Shown piece after piece: positions 35,973-46,156 of a DNA stretch of 64,000 nucleotides; position 1 is the first letter of the stretch, and every line of letters starts with the position of its first letter. This DNA comes from Egicoccus halophilus (lineage in GTDB: Bacteria; Actinomycetota; Nitriliruptoria; Nitriliruptorales; Nitriliruptoraceae). Where the stretch lies: NCBI RefSeq assembly GCF_004300825.1, contig NZ_CP036250.1, positions 2,281,001-2,345,000 of the forward strand, written 5' to 3'. The notes under the pieces are model-generated. The model had not been told where the DNA came from and ran no database searches. It was given only the letters and a program-made list of their open reading frames with translations. The position numbers and the translations under genes were made by a program.

Positions 35973-36802
35973 GGCGTGACTCCGGAAGCAGTGGGGACAG
36001 GTGCGTCGGTGCGGCCGTCGTCGGGCTCGTCGGGCTCGTCGGGCTCATCGGGCTCCGTGAGCGAGTCGAGGTCCTGGCCGCCCGTGCGGGCCAGGATCGC
36101 CAGCGGGCCGCGATGGTCGGGCTGCTCGAGTTCGACGTGGCCGAGCTTGAACAGTTCGAGCGCGGCCAGGAAGAACACCACGCGGTCCCCCCGGCCCCGG
36201 TCGGCCACGAGGTCCGCGAAGGTACTGGGCGCATCCGCGCGCACCCGGGCGAGCAGGTCGACGGCCGCGTCCCGGATGGTGATGTAGCTGCGGCGGATGT
36301 GGCTGAGGTCGACCGGCGCCTCGCGCGCAGGGGTCAGCACCGACGCGGCGATGGCGGCCAGGCCACCGGCGTCGACCGCCAACGGCGTCTCGGGGACGAG
36401 CCGCTGCAGCCACGGCTCCGGCGCCACGTCCCGGGCCAGGTACGCCTCGTTGCTCGTCAGCCGGTGCGAGACGATGCGCGCCACGTCCCGGAACGCCCGG
36501 TACTCGAGCAGCCGGGCGTAGAGCAGGTCCCTCGCGTCGCCGAGCAGGTCCTCGAGTTCGTCGCGCTCCTCACGGGGCAGCAGGCGGGCGGCCTTGAGTT
36601 CGATGAGGGTGGCCGCCACGACCAGGAACCGGGTGGCGGTCTCGAGGTCGAGGTCCTCGAGGCCCCGGTCGAGATGGGCGAGGAAGTCGGCCGTGATCTC
36701 GGCGAGGTCGACCTCGGTGACGTCGAGCTTGCGGCGGGAGATCAACTGCAGCAGCAGGTCGAAGGGCCCCTCGAAGACCTCGAGCTTCACCTGGTAGGCC
36801 AT
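35969..36802 (-). CDS. scpA: Segregation and condensation protein A
   Basis: This 277-residue kleisin bridges the SMC heads. The N-terminus is VKLEVFEGPFDLLLQLISRR followed by KLDVTEVDLAEITADFLAHL, and the C-terminal winged helix is RVVFFLAALELFKLGHVELE. The tail has a PDE tandem (EPDEPDEPDEPDD). ATG at 36802 is favoured over the longer frame to 36901. A TACGCT box lies about 50 nt upstream (36850-36855, minus strand). SMC itself and ParA lie elsewhere; ParA is 9 kb to the right. Confidence 0.95.
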   Translation of the reverse strand: MAYQVKLEVFEGPFDLLLQLISRRKLDVTEVDLAEITADFLAHLDRGLEDLDLETATRFLVVAATLIELKAARLLPREERDELEDLLGDARDLLYARLLEYRAFRDVARIVSHRLTSNEAYLARDVAPEPWLQRLVPETPLAVDAGGLAAIAASVLTPAREAPVDLSHIRRSYITIRDAAVDLLARVRADAPSTFADLVADRGRGDRVVFFLAALELFKLGHVELEQPDHRGPLAILARTGGQDLDSLTEPDEPDEPDEPDDGRTDAPVPTASGVTP

Positions 36803-36897
36803 CGGGAGCCGGCTTCCTGCACGGTTCGGAGAACGGACGCGAGCGCCCCAGCGTAGCGACGCGCCGCCCCGGGCCCGCCGCAGCGACGCCCCCGCGG

Positions 36898-37836
36898 TCA
36901 CTGCGGCGGGCGGAACCCGTCGTCGGGCACCTCGACGTCGCCGGTGCGCGCGGCCGGAGGCGGGATCGACGCCGAGTCGTCGGGGGTCGCCGTCGGACCC
37001 GACGCAGCACCGGACCTGCCGTGCTCCCGGCCGGACGGGGCGGGCGGCGTCGGGTCCGCTGCCGGGCCCGCGGTGGTGGCCGGCCGGCGGCGCTGCACGG
37101 CCGCGGCCACACAGACCAGCCAGACCTCGGCCGGGACACCGGCCGGCGGCGGCGGGGCGACACGGCCCAGCAACGCGTCGGCGACCACCTCGGTGACCTC
37201 CCGACGGGCACCGGGCGCCAGGTCGCCGAGCCGCAGCAGGGTCTCACGGACCGTGGCGTAGTCCGCAGACCCGAGCGCGCTGACGTCCAACCGTGCGGTG
37301 TAGTCCTCCAACCCGGCCGGCGGCGCGAAGGCGTGGGCCACCGGGGCCCGCGAACCGCGGCGCACGCGCAACACGACCGTGCCGGCGGCGAGGTCCCCCA
37401 GCCGTTGTCCGCGCCCGTTGAGCAGGCTGCTGACCATCGCGGGCACGCCCATGGTGGGCAGCAGTTCGACCAGGCCGACGACCGCACGGACCGTCGCGTG
37501 ACGGAAGCCGACGGGCGCCCCCTCCGTGGTGACCACGCGCAGTCCGAGCGCGGCCTTGCCCGGGGTGCGCCCGCGCCAGAAGGTCTCGAACCCGATCGGG
37601 TAGCCGAACAGCACCGCGAACACGAACAGCAGCAGCAGGGCCAGCCCCAGCCATCCGGGCACGAAGCCGCTCACACCGAAGATGCTCTCCGCGAGCCCGA
37701 ACAACAGCAACAGGCTGCCCATCGCCAGCAGGTCGAGCAGATAGGCGATGCCGCGGGAGCCGACCGTGGCGTGCTCGAGGTCGAGGGCGACACCCTCGGG
37801 TGTCACCGTTCCGCCGGCGCCGCTGGGTCCCTGCAC
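36898..37836 (-). CDS. RDD family membrane protein
   Basis: This 312-residue protein has three to four hydrophobic helices in its first 150 residues. The RDD domain begins VALDLEHATVGSRGIAYLLD and continues GYPIGFETFWRGRTPGKAAL. A long Pro/Ala/Asp-rich cytoplasmic tail follows. Some RDD proteins act in ion or solute exchange, but function here is unknown. GTG at 37836 lies just left of the SpoIIM-like gene, which diverges from it. In mycobacteria the RDD and SpoIIM genes are also paired next to moxR2. Confidence 0.85.
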   Translation of the reverse strand: MQGPSGAGGTVTPEGVALDLEHATVGSRGIAYLLDLLAMGSLLLLFGLAESIFGVSGFVPGWLGLALLLLFVFAVLFGYPIGFETFWRGRTPGKAALGLRVVTTEGAPVGFRHATVRAVVGLVELLPTMGVPAMVSSLLNGRGQRLGDLAAGTVVLRVRRGSRAPVAHAFAPPAGLEDYTARLDVSALGSADYATVRETLLRLGDLAPGARREVTEVVADALLGRVAPPPPAGVPAEVWLVCVAAAVQRRRPATTAGPAADPTPPAPSGREHGRSGAASGPTATPDDSASIPPPAARTGDVEVPDDGFRPPQ

Positions 37837-37846
37837 GTGGTCCTCC

Positions 37847-37852
37847 TAGACT
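37847..37852 (+). promoter_or_regulatory. TAGACT box of the SpoIIM-like gene
   Basis: TAGACT on the plus strand lies 48 nt before the proposed ACG start. It stands between the divergent RDD and SpoIIM-like genes. Confidence 0.35.
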
Positions 37853-37899
37853 GACGCGGACGCTAGCGGTGCCATGCGGCCGGACTCGGAGGGTCGGAC

Positions 37900-38937
37900 A
37901 CGGACGTCGACGGCTACATCCTGACCAACCAGTCGACCTGGGACCGACTGGACGAGCTGACGCGGCGTGCGGCGGGTGGCCCGGCCAACGTCTCGGCCGA
38001 CGAGCTCGACGAGCTCGTCCGGCTCCACCTGCGCGTCTCCAGTCAGCTCGCCGCCGTACGTCACCGGTACCGTGATCCGGGGCTCTCCGCCCGGCTCAGC
38101 GACCTGGTCGCGCGGTCCACGGCCGTCGTCCACGGCACCCGCCCGCGGACCTGGCGCACGTTCCTCGAGGCGGTGCGCTGGTCGTTCCCGGCCGCGGTGT
38201 GGCACGCGCGGGTCGCCGTCCTCGCGGCCACCGTGGTGTTCGTCGCGGCGTTCGCGGCCCCCGCGCTGTGGCTGGCCAACAGTCCCGCGGCCGTCGAGGC
38301 GGCGATGCCGGAGACGGCGCGGCAGAGCTACCTGGAGGAGGAGTTCGAGGGCTACTACTCCGCCGAGCCCGGGACGACCTTCGCCGCCCGGGTGTTCACC
38401 AACAACGCCCGGGTCGGCGCGCTCGCCTTCGCCAGCGGGATCGCGGCCGGCGTGCCCACGCTGGTCGTGCTGGTGGTCAACGGCCTCAACGTCGGCGTCG
38501 CCGCGGGGATGTTCCACGCGGCCGGTGAGGCGGCCCGGTTCTGGGGCCTGATCCTGCCGCACGGGCTGTTGGAGCTCACGGCCGTGTTCGTCGCCGGAGG
38601 TGCGGGACTGCGGCTGGGCTGGGCCCTGATCGCTCCCGGTGAGCGCTTCCGGCGGCAGGCGCTGGCGGAGGAGGGGCGCCGCTGCGTGGTGATCGTGATC
38701 GGCCTGGTCCTGGTCTTCCTCGTGGCCGGTCTGCTCGAGGGGTACGTGACACCGGCGCCCTGGCCGACCTGGGCACGGGTCGGCACCGGAGCCCTGGTGT
38801 GGGTGGCGTTCCTCGCCTACGTGGGGATCTACGGACGCGACGCCGCCCGACACGGGCGCACGGGGGCCCTGGGCGAGTCCTCCGCCGGCTCCGCGGACGT
38901 GGAAGGTCAGCCGCCTCGCGCCTTGACCTCGAGGTAG
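37900..38937 (+). CDS. Stage II sporulation protein M-like membrane protein (non-AUG start)
   Basis: This roughly 345-residue multi-pass membrane protein has the conserved head DVDGYILTNQSTWDRLDELT. A helix (VLAATVVFVAAFAAPALWLA), FTNNARVGALAFASGIAAGV and three further helices follow. No ATG, GTG or TTG exists in frame between the stop at 37864 and GTG 38173, yet the conserved head lies in that gap. GGAGGG at 37888-37893 points to ACG 37900 as the start. Non-sporulating actinobacteria keep this family, so sporulation is not implied. The end overlaps the opposing DUF58 gene by 31 bp. Confidence 0.8.
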   Translation, partial: TDVDGYILTNQSTWDRLDELTRRAAGGPANVSADELDELVRLHLRVSSQLAAVRHRYRDPGLSARLSDLVARSTAVVHGTRPRTWRTFLEAVRWSFPAAVWHARVAVLAATVVFVAAFAAPALWLANSPAAVEAAMPETARQSYLEEEFEGYYSAEPGTTFAARVFTNNARVGALAFASGIAAGVPTLVVLVVNGLNVGVAAGMFHAAGEAARFWGLILPHGLLELTAVFVAGGAGLRLGWALIAPGERFRRQALAEEGRRCVVIVIGLVLVFLVAGLLEGYVTPAPWPTWARVGTGALVWVAFLAYVGIYGRDAARHGRTGALGESSAGSADVEGQPPRALTSR

Positions 38938-40252
38938 GCGTCGCCGACCCGCCCCGCCAGCTCGCCCGGGACGGCGTCGACGACCCGGACCCCCAGTCGC
39001 CGCAGGTGGTCGGCGGCACGTTCGCGCGCCGCGAGGACCGAGACCGCCGCCGCGGCGCCGTAGGCGTCACCCGCGTGCTCGGCCGGGGCGTCGCGCAGCG
39101 CCTCCACGGCCGGGTCGCGCACGGCGACCACGACCACGGCGTGCGCGCGCGTGAGCAGCGGCAGGGCGGGCACCAGCTGTTCCTGCACCGCCTCGGCGCC
39201 CAGTTCGGTGAACAGCACCAGGGTGGACTGCCGCGGGAACCGCGCGAGCGCCCCGCGGAACGCCTCGCCGTAGTCGCTCTCGACGAGCTCGGGTTCCAGC
39301 GCGTGCATGGCGCTCGACAACCGCCGGAGCTGTCCCTGGTCGCCACGCGAGGGCACGACGGCCCGCACCGAGGCACCGAAGGCCAGCAGTGCGGTGCGGT
39401 CGCCGGAGCGGGTCGCGATGGTCGCCAGGGCCAGTACGGCGTCCATCGCGTGGTCCAGGCGCGGGACGTCCTCGACCAGGCCGGCGCTCAACCGGCCGGT
39501 GTCGAGCAGGACCAGCACCTGCTGGTTGCGCTCGGCCCGGTAGGTGCGCACGACGGCATGCCCGGAGCGTGCGGTCGCCGGCCAGTCGATGCGCCGCACG
39601 TCGTCGCCCTCGACGTACTCGCGCAGGGCCTCGAACTGGGAGCTGCCCCCGCGGGCCCGGATCGCCCGCAGGCCCTCGTCGAGGATCCGCTGGCGGCGGA
39701 CCCGCAACTCCGCCGCCGCGCGCGAGCGGAAGCCGGGATGCACCTCGATGCGCCCGGGCAGGGAGCGCTCCGCCTGCCGACGACCCAGCCCGAGCGGCCC
39801 GGTGACCCGCACGGTCAGCCGTTCGGGGCGGAACGTGCCGCGGCGTGCCGGGCGCAACGTCACTCGCTCGACGCGGCGTCCCCCGGCCGGGACCTGCAGG
39901 CTCGCCCGCCGCCGCTCGGCACCGAGGCTCGGGGCCAACTCGTCGGCCACCGCGACCGCGACCGGCCGGGCGGTCGGGTTGTGCACGCGCCAGGTCAGCT
40001 CGGTGGTGGCGTCGAGACCGACGACGCCCGGCAGCTCGCGTTCGACCCCGATCCGCCACGGTGCGGGCACCCGGTAGGCGTCGACGGCGACCAGCACGGC
40101 CACCAGCGCGACCGGCGCCCACCAGGGCACCGGTGCCGGGACCAGCCACACGACCGGGACCAGCGCCGCCAGCGCCAGGGCCGCCCGTTGCGTGGGGACC
40201 GGGAGCACGCCGGCCCACCACCGCCGCGTCAGACGCGGAGGCGGATCGACAC

Positions 40253-40256
<4 letters not shown>
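38907..40256 (-). CDS. DUF58 domain protein
   Basis: This 449-residue protein has two N-terminal membrane helices (about 20-65), a beta-rich middle, and the DUF58 core EYVEGDDVRRIDWPATARSG with VLVLLDTGRLSAGLVEDVPR, a von Willebrand-A-like fold. DUF58 proteins nearly always pair with MoxR ATPases and are thought to be their substrates or adaptors. ATG at 40256 overlaps the MoxR stop (ATGA). It overlaps the convergent SpoIIM-like gene at its end. Confidence 0.9.
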
Positions 40257-41275
<1,019 letters not shown>

Positions 41276-41366
41276 GGGCGGACTCCTGGAGGGGAACGGC
41301 GGTCGGTCGGACGGGGGATGGGTCGGGAGCCGGTACGTGCGGGTGCCGGGGGCGTCACGTGGCGGC

Positions 41367-42599
41367 TCAGGGCGGTGGCGAGCCGGAGGTCCGGGCCTGC
41401 GACGACACGGAGGATCCGTGCGCGGGCGAGGACGGCTCCACCGGGTCGGTGCTCCGCGACGAGCCCGAGCTCACCGGTCCGCCGCGGGCACGCCGTCGGA
41501 CCGACGAGACGGCCGTCTGCAACGCCCGCAGGGTCTCGTCGTCGTCCACGGGCGCGTCGAGCAGCGCACGGTCGGCGGTCCGGACGTCGACACCGAGGCG
41601 GTCGACGGCGAGCGACGCGAGCTGCTGCGGGTCGCCGTCGGCGGACAGACCGGTGGCCGCCGCCACCGCCGTACGGGCGTCCTGGCGCAGCAGGTCGGCC
41701 GCGCTCCCGCGCCGGCCCGAGCGTTGCAGCAGGCCGGCCAGCGACCCGACCAGCTCGCTGGCGGGCAGCACGGGAGGCAGCCGCTCCTCGACCGGGAGGC
41801 CGAGCCGTCGCCCGCGGGCGACGGCGGCGACGACGGCCGCCACGAGCAGGACCGCGAGCCCCTGCCAGACCCGATCGGGAACCAGGTCGGCGATCGCGGT
41901 CTCTCCCTCCCCGACGGGCGGCAGCGGGACGATCTGCAGCGGTGCGCCGGGCGTGGGTGCGAGCAGGCTCGCGGCGAGGACCGCGTGGTCGTCGACGTCG
42001 AGGAGACGGTTGGTGAACGGATCGGGCGACCCGAGCGCGACGATCGTGCCCTGCCCGTGGCCGGTCGCTACCAGCCAGGCGAGCTCCTCCCCCAGCACGA
42101 AGCACACCGCGTCGGCCTCCGCCGGTACCTCGAGCGCGGTCCAGCTGGCGTGGGTCACGGTGCTCACCGCGGGCAGCGCGTCGCAACCCGGCGCGCGTCC
42201 GGTCGGGCCGATGCTGTCGACCAGTCCACCCCCGACCGGGGTCAGTTCGTGCAGCGGCGAGGTCGGGTCGGCGACCACCAGGTGACCGCCGGCCGCCACC
42301 CAGTCGCGTACCTCCGCCTGCCGGGTGCGGTTGAGGCGGTCGAGGGGGACGAAGAGCCGGGTCGTCGGATCCTCCGGCAGCTCGAGGCCGACCTCGACGG
42401 GAACGTCGCTCGCGCGCAGCACCTCGACCAGGCCCAGCAGTCCGTCGGGGGCGCTCGAGGAAGGGTCCAGCGGTGCCTCCTCGGTCGTCGGACCGGCCAG
42501 CAGCCCCGCGGCGACCAGGGACACCACCGCGACGAGGAAGGCGACGTGTCGACGTCGGGGGCGGGTCGACCTCGGGACGGCGTCCGGCGCGGTGCTCAT
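41367..42599 (-). CDS. DUF4350 domain membrane protein
   Basis: This 410-residue protein has an N-terminal helix (HVAFLVAVVSLVAAGLLAGP) and a second helix near residue 265 (GLAVLLVAAVVAAVARGRRL). The DUF4350 region between includes GLLGLVEVLRASDVPVEVGL, VRDWVAAGGHLVVADP and GTIVALGSPDPFTNRLLDVD. Function is unknown. Such genes regularly stand beside moxR and DUF58 genes. The ATG at 42599 overlaps the DUF4129 stop. The tail is Ser/Pro-rich. Confidence 0.85.
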   Translation of the reverse strand: MSTAPDAVPRSTRPRRRHVAFLVAVVSLVAAGLLAGPTTEEAPLDPSSSAPDGLLGLVEVLRASDVPVEVGLELPEDPTTRLFVPLDRLNRTRQAEVRDWVAAGGHLVVADPTSPLHELTPVGGGLVDSIGPTGRAPGCDALPAVSTVTHASWTALEVPAEADAVCFVLGEELAWLVATGHGQGTIVALGSPDPFTNRLLDVDDHAVLAASLLAPTPGAPLQIVPLPPVGEGETAIADLVPDRVWQGLAVLLVAAVVAAVARGRRLGLPVEERLPPVLPASELVGSLAGLLQRSGRRGSAADLLRQDARTAVAAATGLSADGDPQQLASLAVDRLGVDVRTADRALLDAPVDDDETLRALQTAVSSVRRRARGGPVSSGSSRSTDPVEPSSPAHGSSVSSQARTSGSPPP

Positions 42600-43231
42600 G
42601 CCCGGACCCTGCCCGACGCGGCGTCGAGGACGAGCCGGTAACCGGCCTCGTCGGCCTGCCGGTGGCCGTACCACACGTCCTCGAACACGGCACCGGCGGC
42701 TCGGACGTCCGCCGCCCGCTCCGGCGCGTCACGGTCGACGGCCGTGTCGATCTCCCCCACGGTGCGCGCGTCGGCGTCGGTGAGGACGCCGTCCTCGACC
42801 AGTTGCGTGACCAGTGCCGCGTACCCCGCGCGGATCGCGGCGTCCCACCGACCGGCCGCGGCGTGCGACACGGCCTGTTCGCGCCAGGCCGTGGCCGACC
42901 GGCGTGCGGCTGCGGACGTGGTCGGCGGGGCGCCACCGTCGACGCTCACGCCACGCGAGAACCGCAGGACCAGGGCCAGGACGGCGACGGTCGCCAGGCC
43001 CACGACCAACCAGGCGAAGGTGGTGCTTCCGGCCACGGCCCCCAGCACGGCGTCGAGCACATCCGCCAGCCACTGACGCAGCCGGTCGAGCACGTCGGTC
43101 ACCGGGCCGGGGTCGCTGTCGGTGTAGGGCGGTCGCGCGAGCAGGTCGCGGGCGCGTCGGCGCAGCGTCTCGGGATCGTGGCCGAGCGGCACCCTGAACA
43201 CGGCCGACCCGAGCGACGCGACGGCCGTCAC
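42596..43231 (-). CDS. DUF4129 domain membrane protein
   Basis: This 211-residue protein has one central helix (FAWLVVGLATVAVLALVLRF) and the DUF4129 core AARRSATAWREQAVSHAAAG, WDAAIRAGYAALVTQLVEDG and RTVGEIDTAVDRDAPERAAD. Some relatives carry a transglutaminase domain; none is present here. GTG at 43231 overlaps the stop of the previous gene (GTGA), which settles the start against the longer frame to 43507. Confidence 0.82.
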   Translation of the reverse strand: MTAVASLGSAVFRVPLGHDPETLRRRARDLLARPPYTDSDPGPVTDVLDRLRQWLADVLDAVLGAVAGSTTFAWLVVGLATVAVLALVLRFSRGVSVDGGAPPTTSAAARRSATAWREQAVSHAAAGRWDAAIRAGYAALVTQLVEDGVLTDADARTVGEIDTAVDRDAPERAADVRAAGAVFEDVWYGHRQADEAGYRLVLDAASGRVRA

Positions 43232-44349
43232 GCCCACGGCGGCTGACCCGCCCGCGCCCGCAGGTCGTAGCCCTCCGCCCGGATGCGGGCGTCGTGGTGG
43301 ATCAGCAGTGCGGCACCGACCGTCAGCGGGACCGACACGAGCGCGCTCAGCGTCCCGGCCACCGCTTCCACCACGAAGGCCGCCGGACCGGCCACGGCGG
43401 CGAGCAGCCCGAGCAGCAGCGACACCCCGAACGACACCACCCCCACCAGCAGCAGGACGAGACCGGTCACACCGAGGGTCCACCAGAAACGGCGACGCAG
43501 CACCCACACGGTCCGCGACACGGTCTGGAGCGGACCGGTGTCCTCCCGCAGGGCGACGGGCAGCACGAGGTAGGCCGCCGCGAGCAGGATGCCGAAGAGG
43601 ACGGGCACGGCCGCGATGCCGAGCAGTACCGCCAACGGGGCGACGGCGACCCCGATCAGGACCAGCACGACGAGCAGCGTGAAACCGGCGACGGCGCCGG
43701 CGACGCCCACGAGCACCGTGGCCCCCAACGTCGCGCCCGAAGCGGCGAAGCTGCGCCGCAGCGCGGCGACGGCGGCGGCCGGTCGGCCGTGGTCGAGTTC
43801 GTCGACGACCGCGACCACGGCACCGCCGACGAGCACGTGCACGAGCAGGGCCACGATCGCCGAGGCGCCACCCACCAGCAGCACCCGGGTCAGCAGTTCG
43901 ACCGCGATCTCCCCGGTGAAGACCTGCTCGAAGCTGGTCGGGTCCGACAGCTCGGGGACGTAGCGGTCGAGGACCAGGGCGACCAGCAACTGGTAGGGGC
44001 CGTGCACCAGCACGACGACCGCAGCGAGCAGGACGAAGGCCCGACGCAGGATCCCCACCGTGCCGTCGAGGACGTCACCCACCCCGAGCGGGTGGAGCGG
44101 CAGCAGGTGTCCGGGACGGCCACTGACCACCCCCCGGACGTGCGGTCCGCCGTCCGGCCGACCACCCGGCCCGGCACCCGCCCCGGCCACGCCCCCCCGC
44201 GGCGGCGGCGCGTTGGGCGGTGCGGGCGGAGGCACCGGCGGTCCGACCCCCGAGGGCGTCGGCGGTTCCCAGCTGCGCGGTGGCGGCCCCGACGGCGGAG
44301 GCGGCGGGGGCTGGGCACGAAGGCGTCGAACGGCTCCGACGGCGGCCAC
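43228..44349 (-). CDS. Multi-pass membrane protein with proline-rich head
   Basis: This 373-residue protein starts at GTG 44349 behind AGGAGG. The first 80 residues are Pro/Gly-rich. HPLGVGDVLDGTVGILRRAF then opens a domain with six or so hydrophobic helices, resembling the membrane domain attached to some glycerophosphodiester phosphodiesterases. No phosphodiesterase active site is present. It is the first gene of the five-gene leftward DUF4129-DUF4350-MoxR-DUF58 unit and may be its membrane platform. Confidence 0.75.
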   Translation of the reverse strand: MAAVGAVRRLRAQPPPPPPSGPPPRSWEPPTPSGVGPPVPPPAPPNAPPPRGGVAGAGAGPGGRPDGGPHVRGVVSGRPGHLLPLHPLGVGDVLDGTVGILRRAFVLLAAVVVLVHGPYQLLVALVLDRYVPELSDPTSFEQVFTGEIAVELLTRVLLVGGASAIVALLVHVLVGGAVVAVVDELDHGRPAAAVAALRRSFAASGATLGATVLVGVAGAVAGFTLLVVLVLIGVAVAPLAVLLGIAAVPVLFGILLAAAYLVLPVALREDTGPLQTVSRTVWVLRRRFWWTLGVTGLVLLLVGVVSFGVSLLLGLLAAVAGPAAFVVEAVAGTLSALVSVPLTVGAALLIHHDARIRAEGYDLRARAGQPPWA

Positions 44350-44472
44350 GCTGCCTCCTGGGGACGTCGGTGGACCGCGCAGTATCGGGCGCCCGACCCC
44401 GGGGGTCAACGTGGGGGTGTCGGACGCGAGGGACGGCCCCCCGGCGGGTCGCACGGCACCGGCGGTGTGCCG

Positions 44473-45792
44473 TCAGCGGGCAGGGAGCCCGACGCGTGCG
44501 TGCACGAGCGGGACCGCCGCCACCGGCTCCTCCCCGAGGGCGATGGCCTCCGGCAGCTGCCGCAGCACGTGCTCGGCATCGGCCTCGGTGCGGGCGTGGA
44601 CCCGCACGGTGGGCTCGTCGGCGACGACCTCGTCCCCCACGCGCCCGTGCACCACGAGCCCCACCGCCAGGTCCAGGGTGTCGCCCTGCCGTTGCCGACC
44701 GGCGCCCAGCGAAGCGGCCAGCTCGCCGAGCCGGCGGCCGTCGAAACGCGTGATCACGCCGGCCTCGGGGCGCCACTCGCGCACCACCGGTGCGGCCGGC
44801 AGGACCTCGTCGGGCGCGTCGGCCACACGCGCGTCACCGCCCTGCGCCTGCACCAGGTCCCGGAAGGCGTCCAGTCCGGCACCGGAGTCGAGCAGGTGCG
44901 CGGCGCGATCGGCTGCGGCCGCGGGCGCCTCGCCCGTCAGCTCCAGCATCGCGGCGGTCAACGCGAGGCTGAGCTCGCGCAGCCGTCCGGTCGACTCCCC
45001 GCGCAGCACCGCCAGCGCAGCGCCGACCTCGAGGGCGTTGCCGATGGCGTCACCCAACGGCTGGGACATGTCGGTCACCAGCGCCGCCGTGTGACGGTCC
45101 GATGCGCGACCGATCTCGACGCACAGCTCGGCGAGCCCCCGTGCGGCGTCCACCTGTTCCAGGAAGGCGCCGCTGCCGGCCTTGACGTCGAGCAGGACGT
45201 GCTCGGCCCCACCGGCCAGCTTCTTGGACATCACGCTCGAGGCGATCAGGGCCGGGCTGGCCACGGTGCCGGTCACGTCACGCAGGGCGTACAGCCGCTT
45301 GTCGGCCGGTACCAGATCCTGGCTCGCGGCCGCGACCGCCAGGCCGATGCGCTCGACCTGGTCGTGCAGCCGGTGTGGATCGAGGTCGACCTCGAAGCCG
45401 GGGATCGCCTCGAGCTTGTCCAGCGTGCCGCCCGTGTGCCCCAGCCCACGGCCCGAGAGCTTGGCGAGCTGGCAGCCGGCTGCGGCGAGCAGCGGTCCCA
45501 CCACCAGCGTGGTGGTGTCCCCGACCCCGCCCGTGGAGTGCTTGTCGACCGTCGGCCCCCGCAGGCCGCGGAGATCGATCCGCTCCCCCGACGCGAGCAG
45601 GGCCTCGGTGAGGGCCACCGCCTCCTGCCGGCTGAACCCGCGGATGACCCCGGCCATCAGGAAGGCCGCCATCTGTGCGTCGTCGACCTCACCGGCGACG
45701 TAGGCGGCGACGAACGCGAGCAGCTCGTCGTGCGACAGCTCGCCGCCGTCGCGCTTGCGTCCGATCAGGACCGGGATCTCCAGGCGTGCCAT
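44473..45792 (-). CDS. deoA: Thymidine phosphorylase
   Basis: This 439-residue nucleoside phosphorylase splits thymidine or uridine with phosphate in pyrimidine salvage. Motifs are VDKHSTGGVGDTTTLVVGPL, the family signature SGRGLGHTGGTLDKLEAIPG, and LLDVKAGSGAFLEQVDAARG. It could be the broader pyrimidine-nucleoside phosphorylase. ATG at 45792 lies 10 nt past the ribbon-helix-helix stop, so it is probably read with parA. The deoA partner genes are not here. Confidence 0.94.
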   Translation of the reverse strand: MARLEIPVLIGRKRDGGELSHDELLAFVAAYVAGEVDDAQMAAFLMAGVIRGFSRQEAVALTEALLASGERIDLRGLRGPTVDKHSTGGVGDTTTLVVGPLLAAAGCQLAKLSGRGLGHTGGTLDKLEAIPGFEVDLDPHRLHDQVERIGLAVAAASQDLVPADKRLYALRDVTGTVASPALIASSVMSKKLAGGAEHVLLDVKAGSGAFLEQVDAARGLAELCVEIGRASDRHTAALVTDMSQPLGDAIGNALEVGAALAVLRGESTGRLRELSLALTAAMLELTGEAPAAAADRAAHLLDSGAGLDAFRDLVQAQGGDARVADAPDEVLPAAPVVREWRPEAGVITRFDGRRLGELAASLGAGRQRQGDTLDLAVGLVVHGRVGDEVVADEPTVRVHARTEADAEHVLRQLPEAIALGEEPVAAVPLVHARVGLPAR

Positions 45793-45802
45793 CGTGCCCC
45801 TG

Positions 45803-46156
45803 TCAGCTCAGTCGGTGGACGACCGCCGCGTCCGGTCCGTGGTCGTGCAACTCCTGCAGCAGCTCGGCCACGGCCTCGCGCACGATCCGACCGCGGTCGA
45901 CCGCGATGCCGAACTCCGCCCGCAGCCGCAGGCGCGCCTGTTCGAGGTCGACCAGCTCCTGGGCGGTGAGGTAGACCGTGATCTTCTGGTCGTGCCGGAC
46001 CCGGCCGGAGGCCTCCGGCGACTCGGCCTCGGAACCCGCAGGGGCGGCGGACGGTCGGGACCGCGCCGGGGCGCCGCTGCGGTCGGTGCGCTCGTCGGGG
46101 TCCGCGGTGGAACGGAACAGCTCGTCGGCGCCCGGCAGGCTAGCTCGCCGGTTCAC
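45803..46156 (-). CDS. Ribbon-helix-helix DNA-binding protein
   Basis: This 117-residue protein has a disordered Ser/Pro/Glu-rich head and a C-terminal ribbon-helix-helix (HDQKITVYLTAQELVDLEQA, then VDRGRIVREAVAELLQELHD). GTG at 46156 follows AGGAGG by 9 nt and overlaps the parA end by 17 nt, so the two are made together. Small RHH proteins often act as ParA partners or operon repressors. No ParB gene or parS site is seen nearby. Confidence 0.75.
   Translation of the reverse strand: MNRRASLPGADELFRSTADPDERTDRSGAPARSRPSAAPAGSEAESPEASGRVRHDQKITVYLTAQELVDLEQARLRLRAEFGIAVDRGRIVREAVAELLQELHDHGPDAAVVHRLS

Noticed and set aside
43294..45969. 891-codon plus-strand frame
   Set aside because: It is antisense to the membrane protein and deoA genes; its composition is that of a shadow frame.
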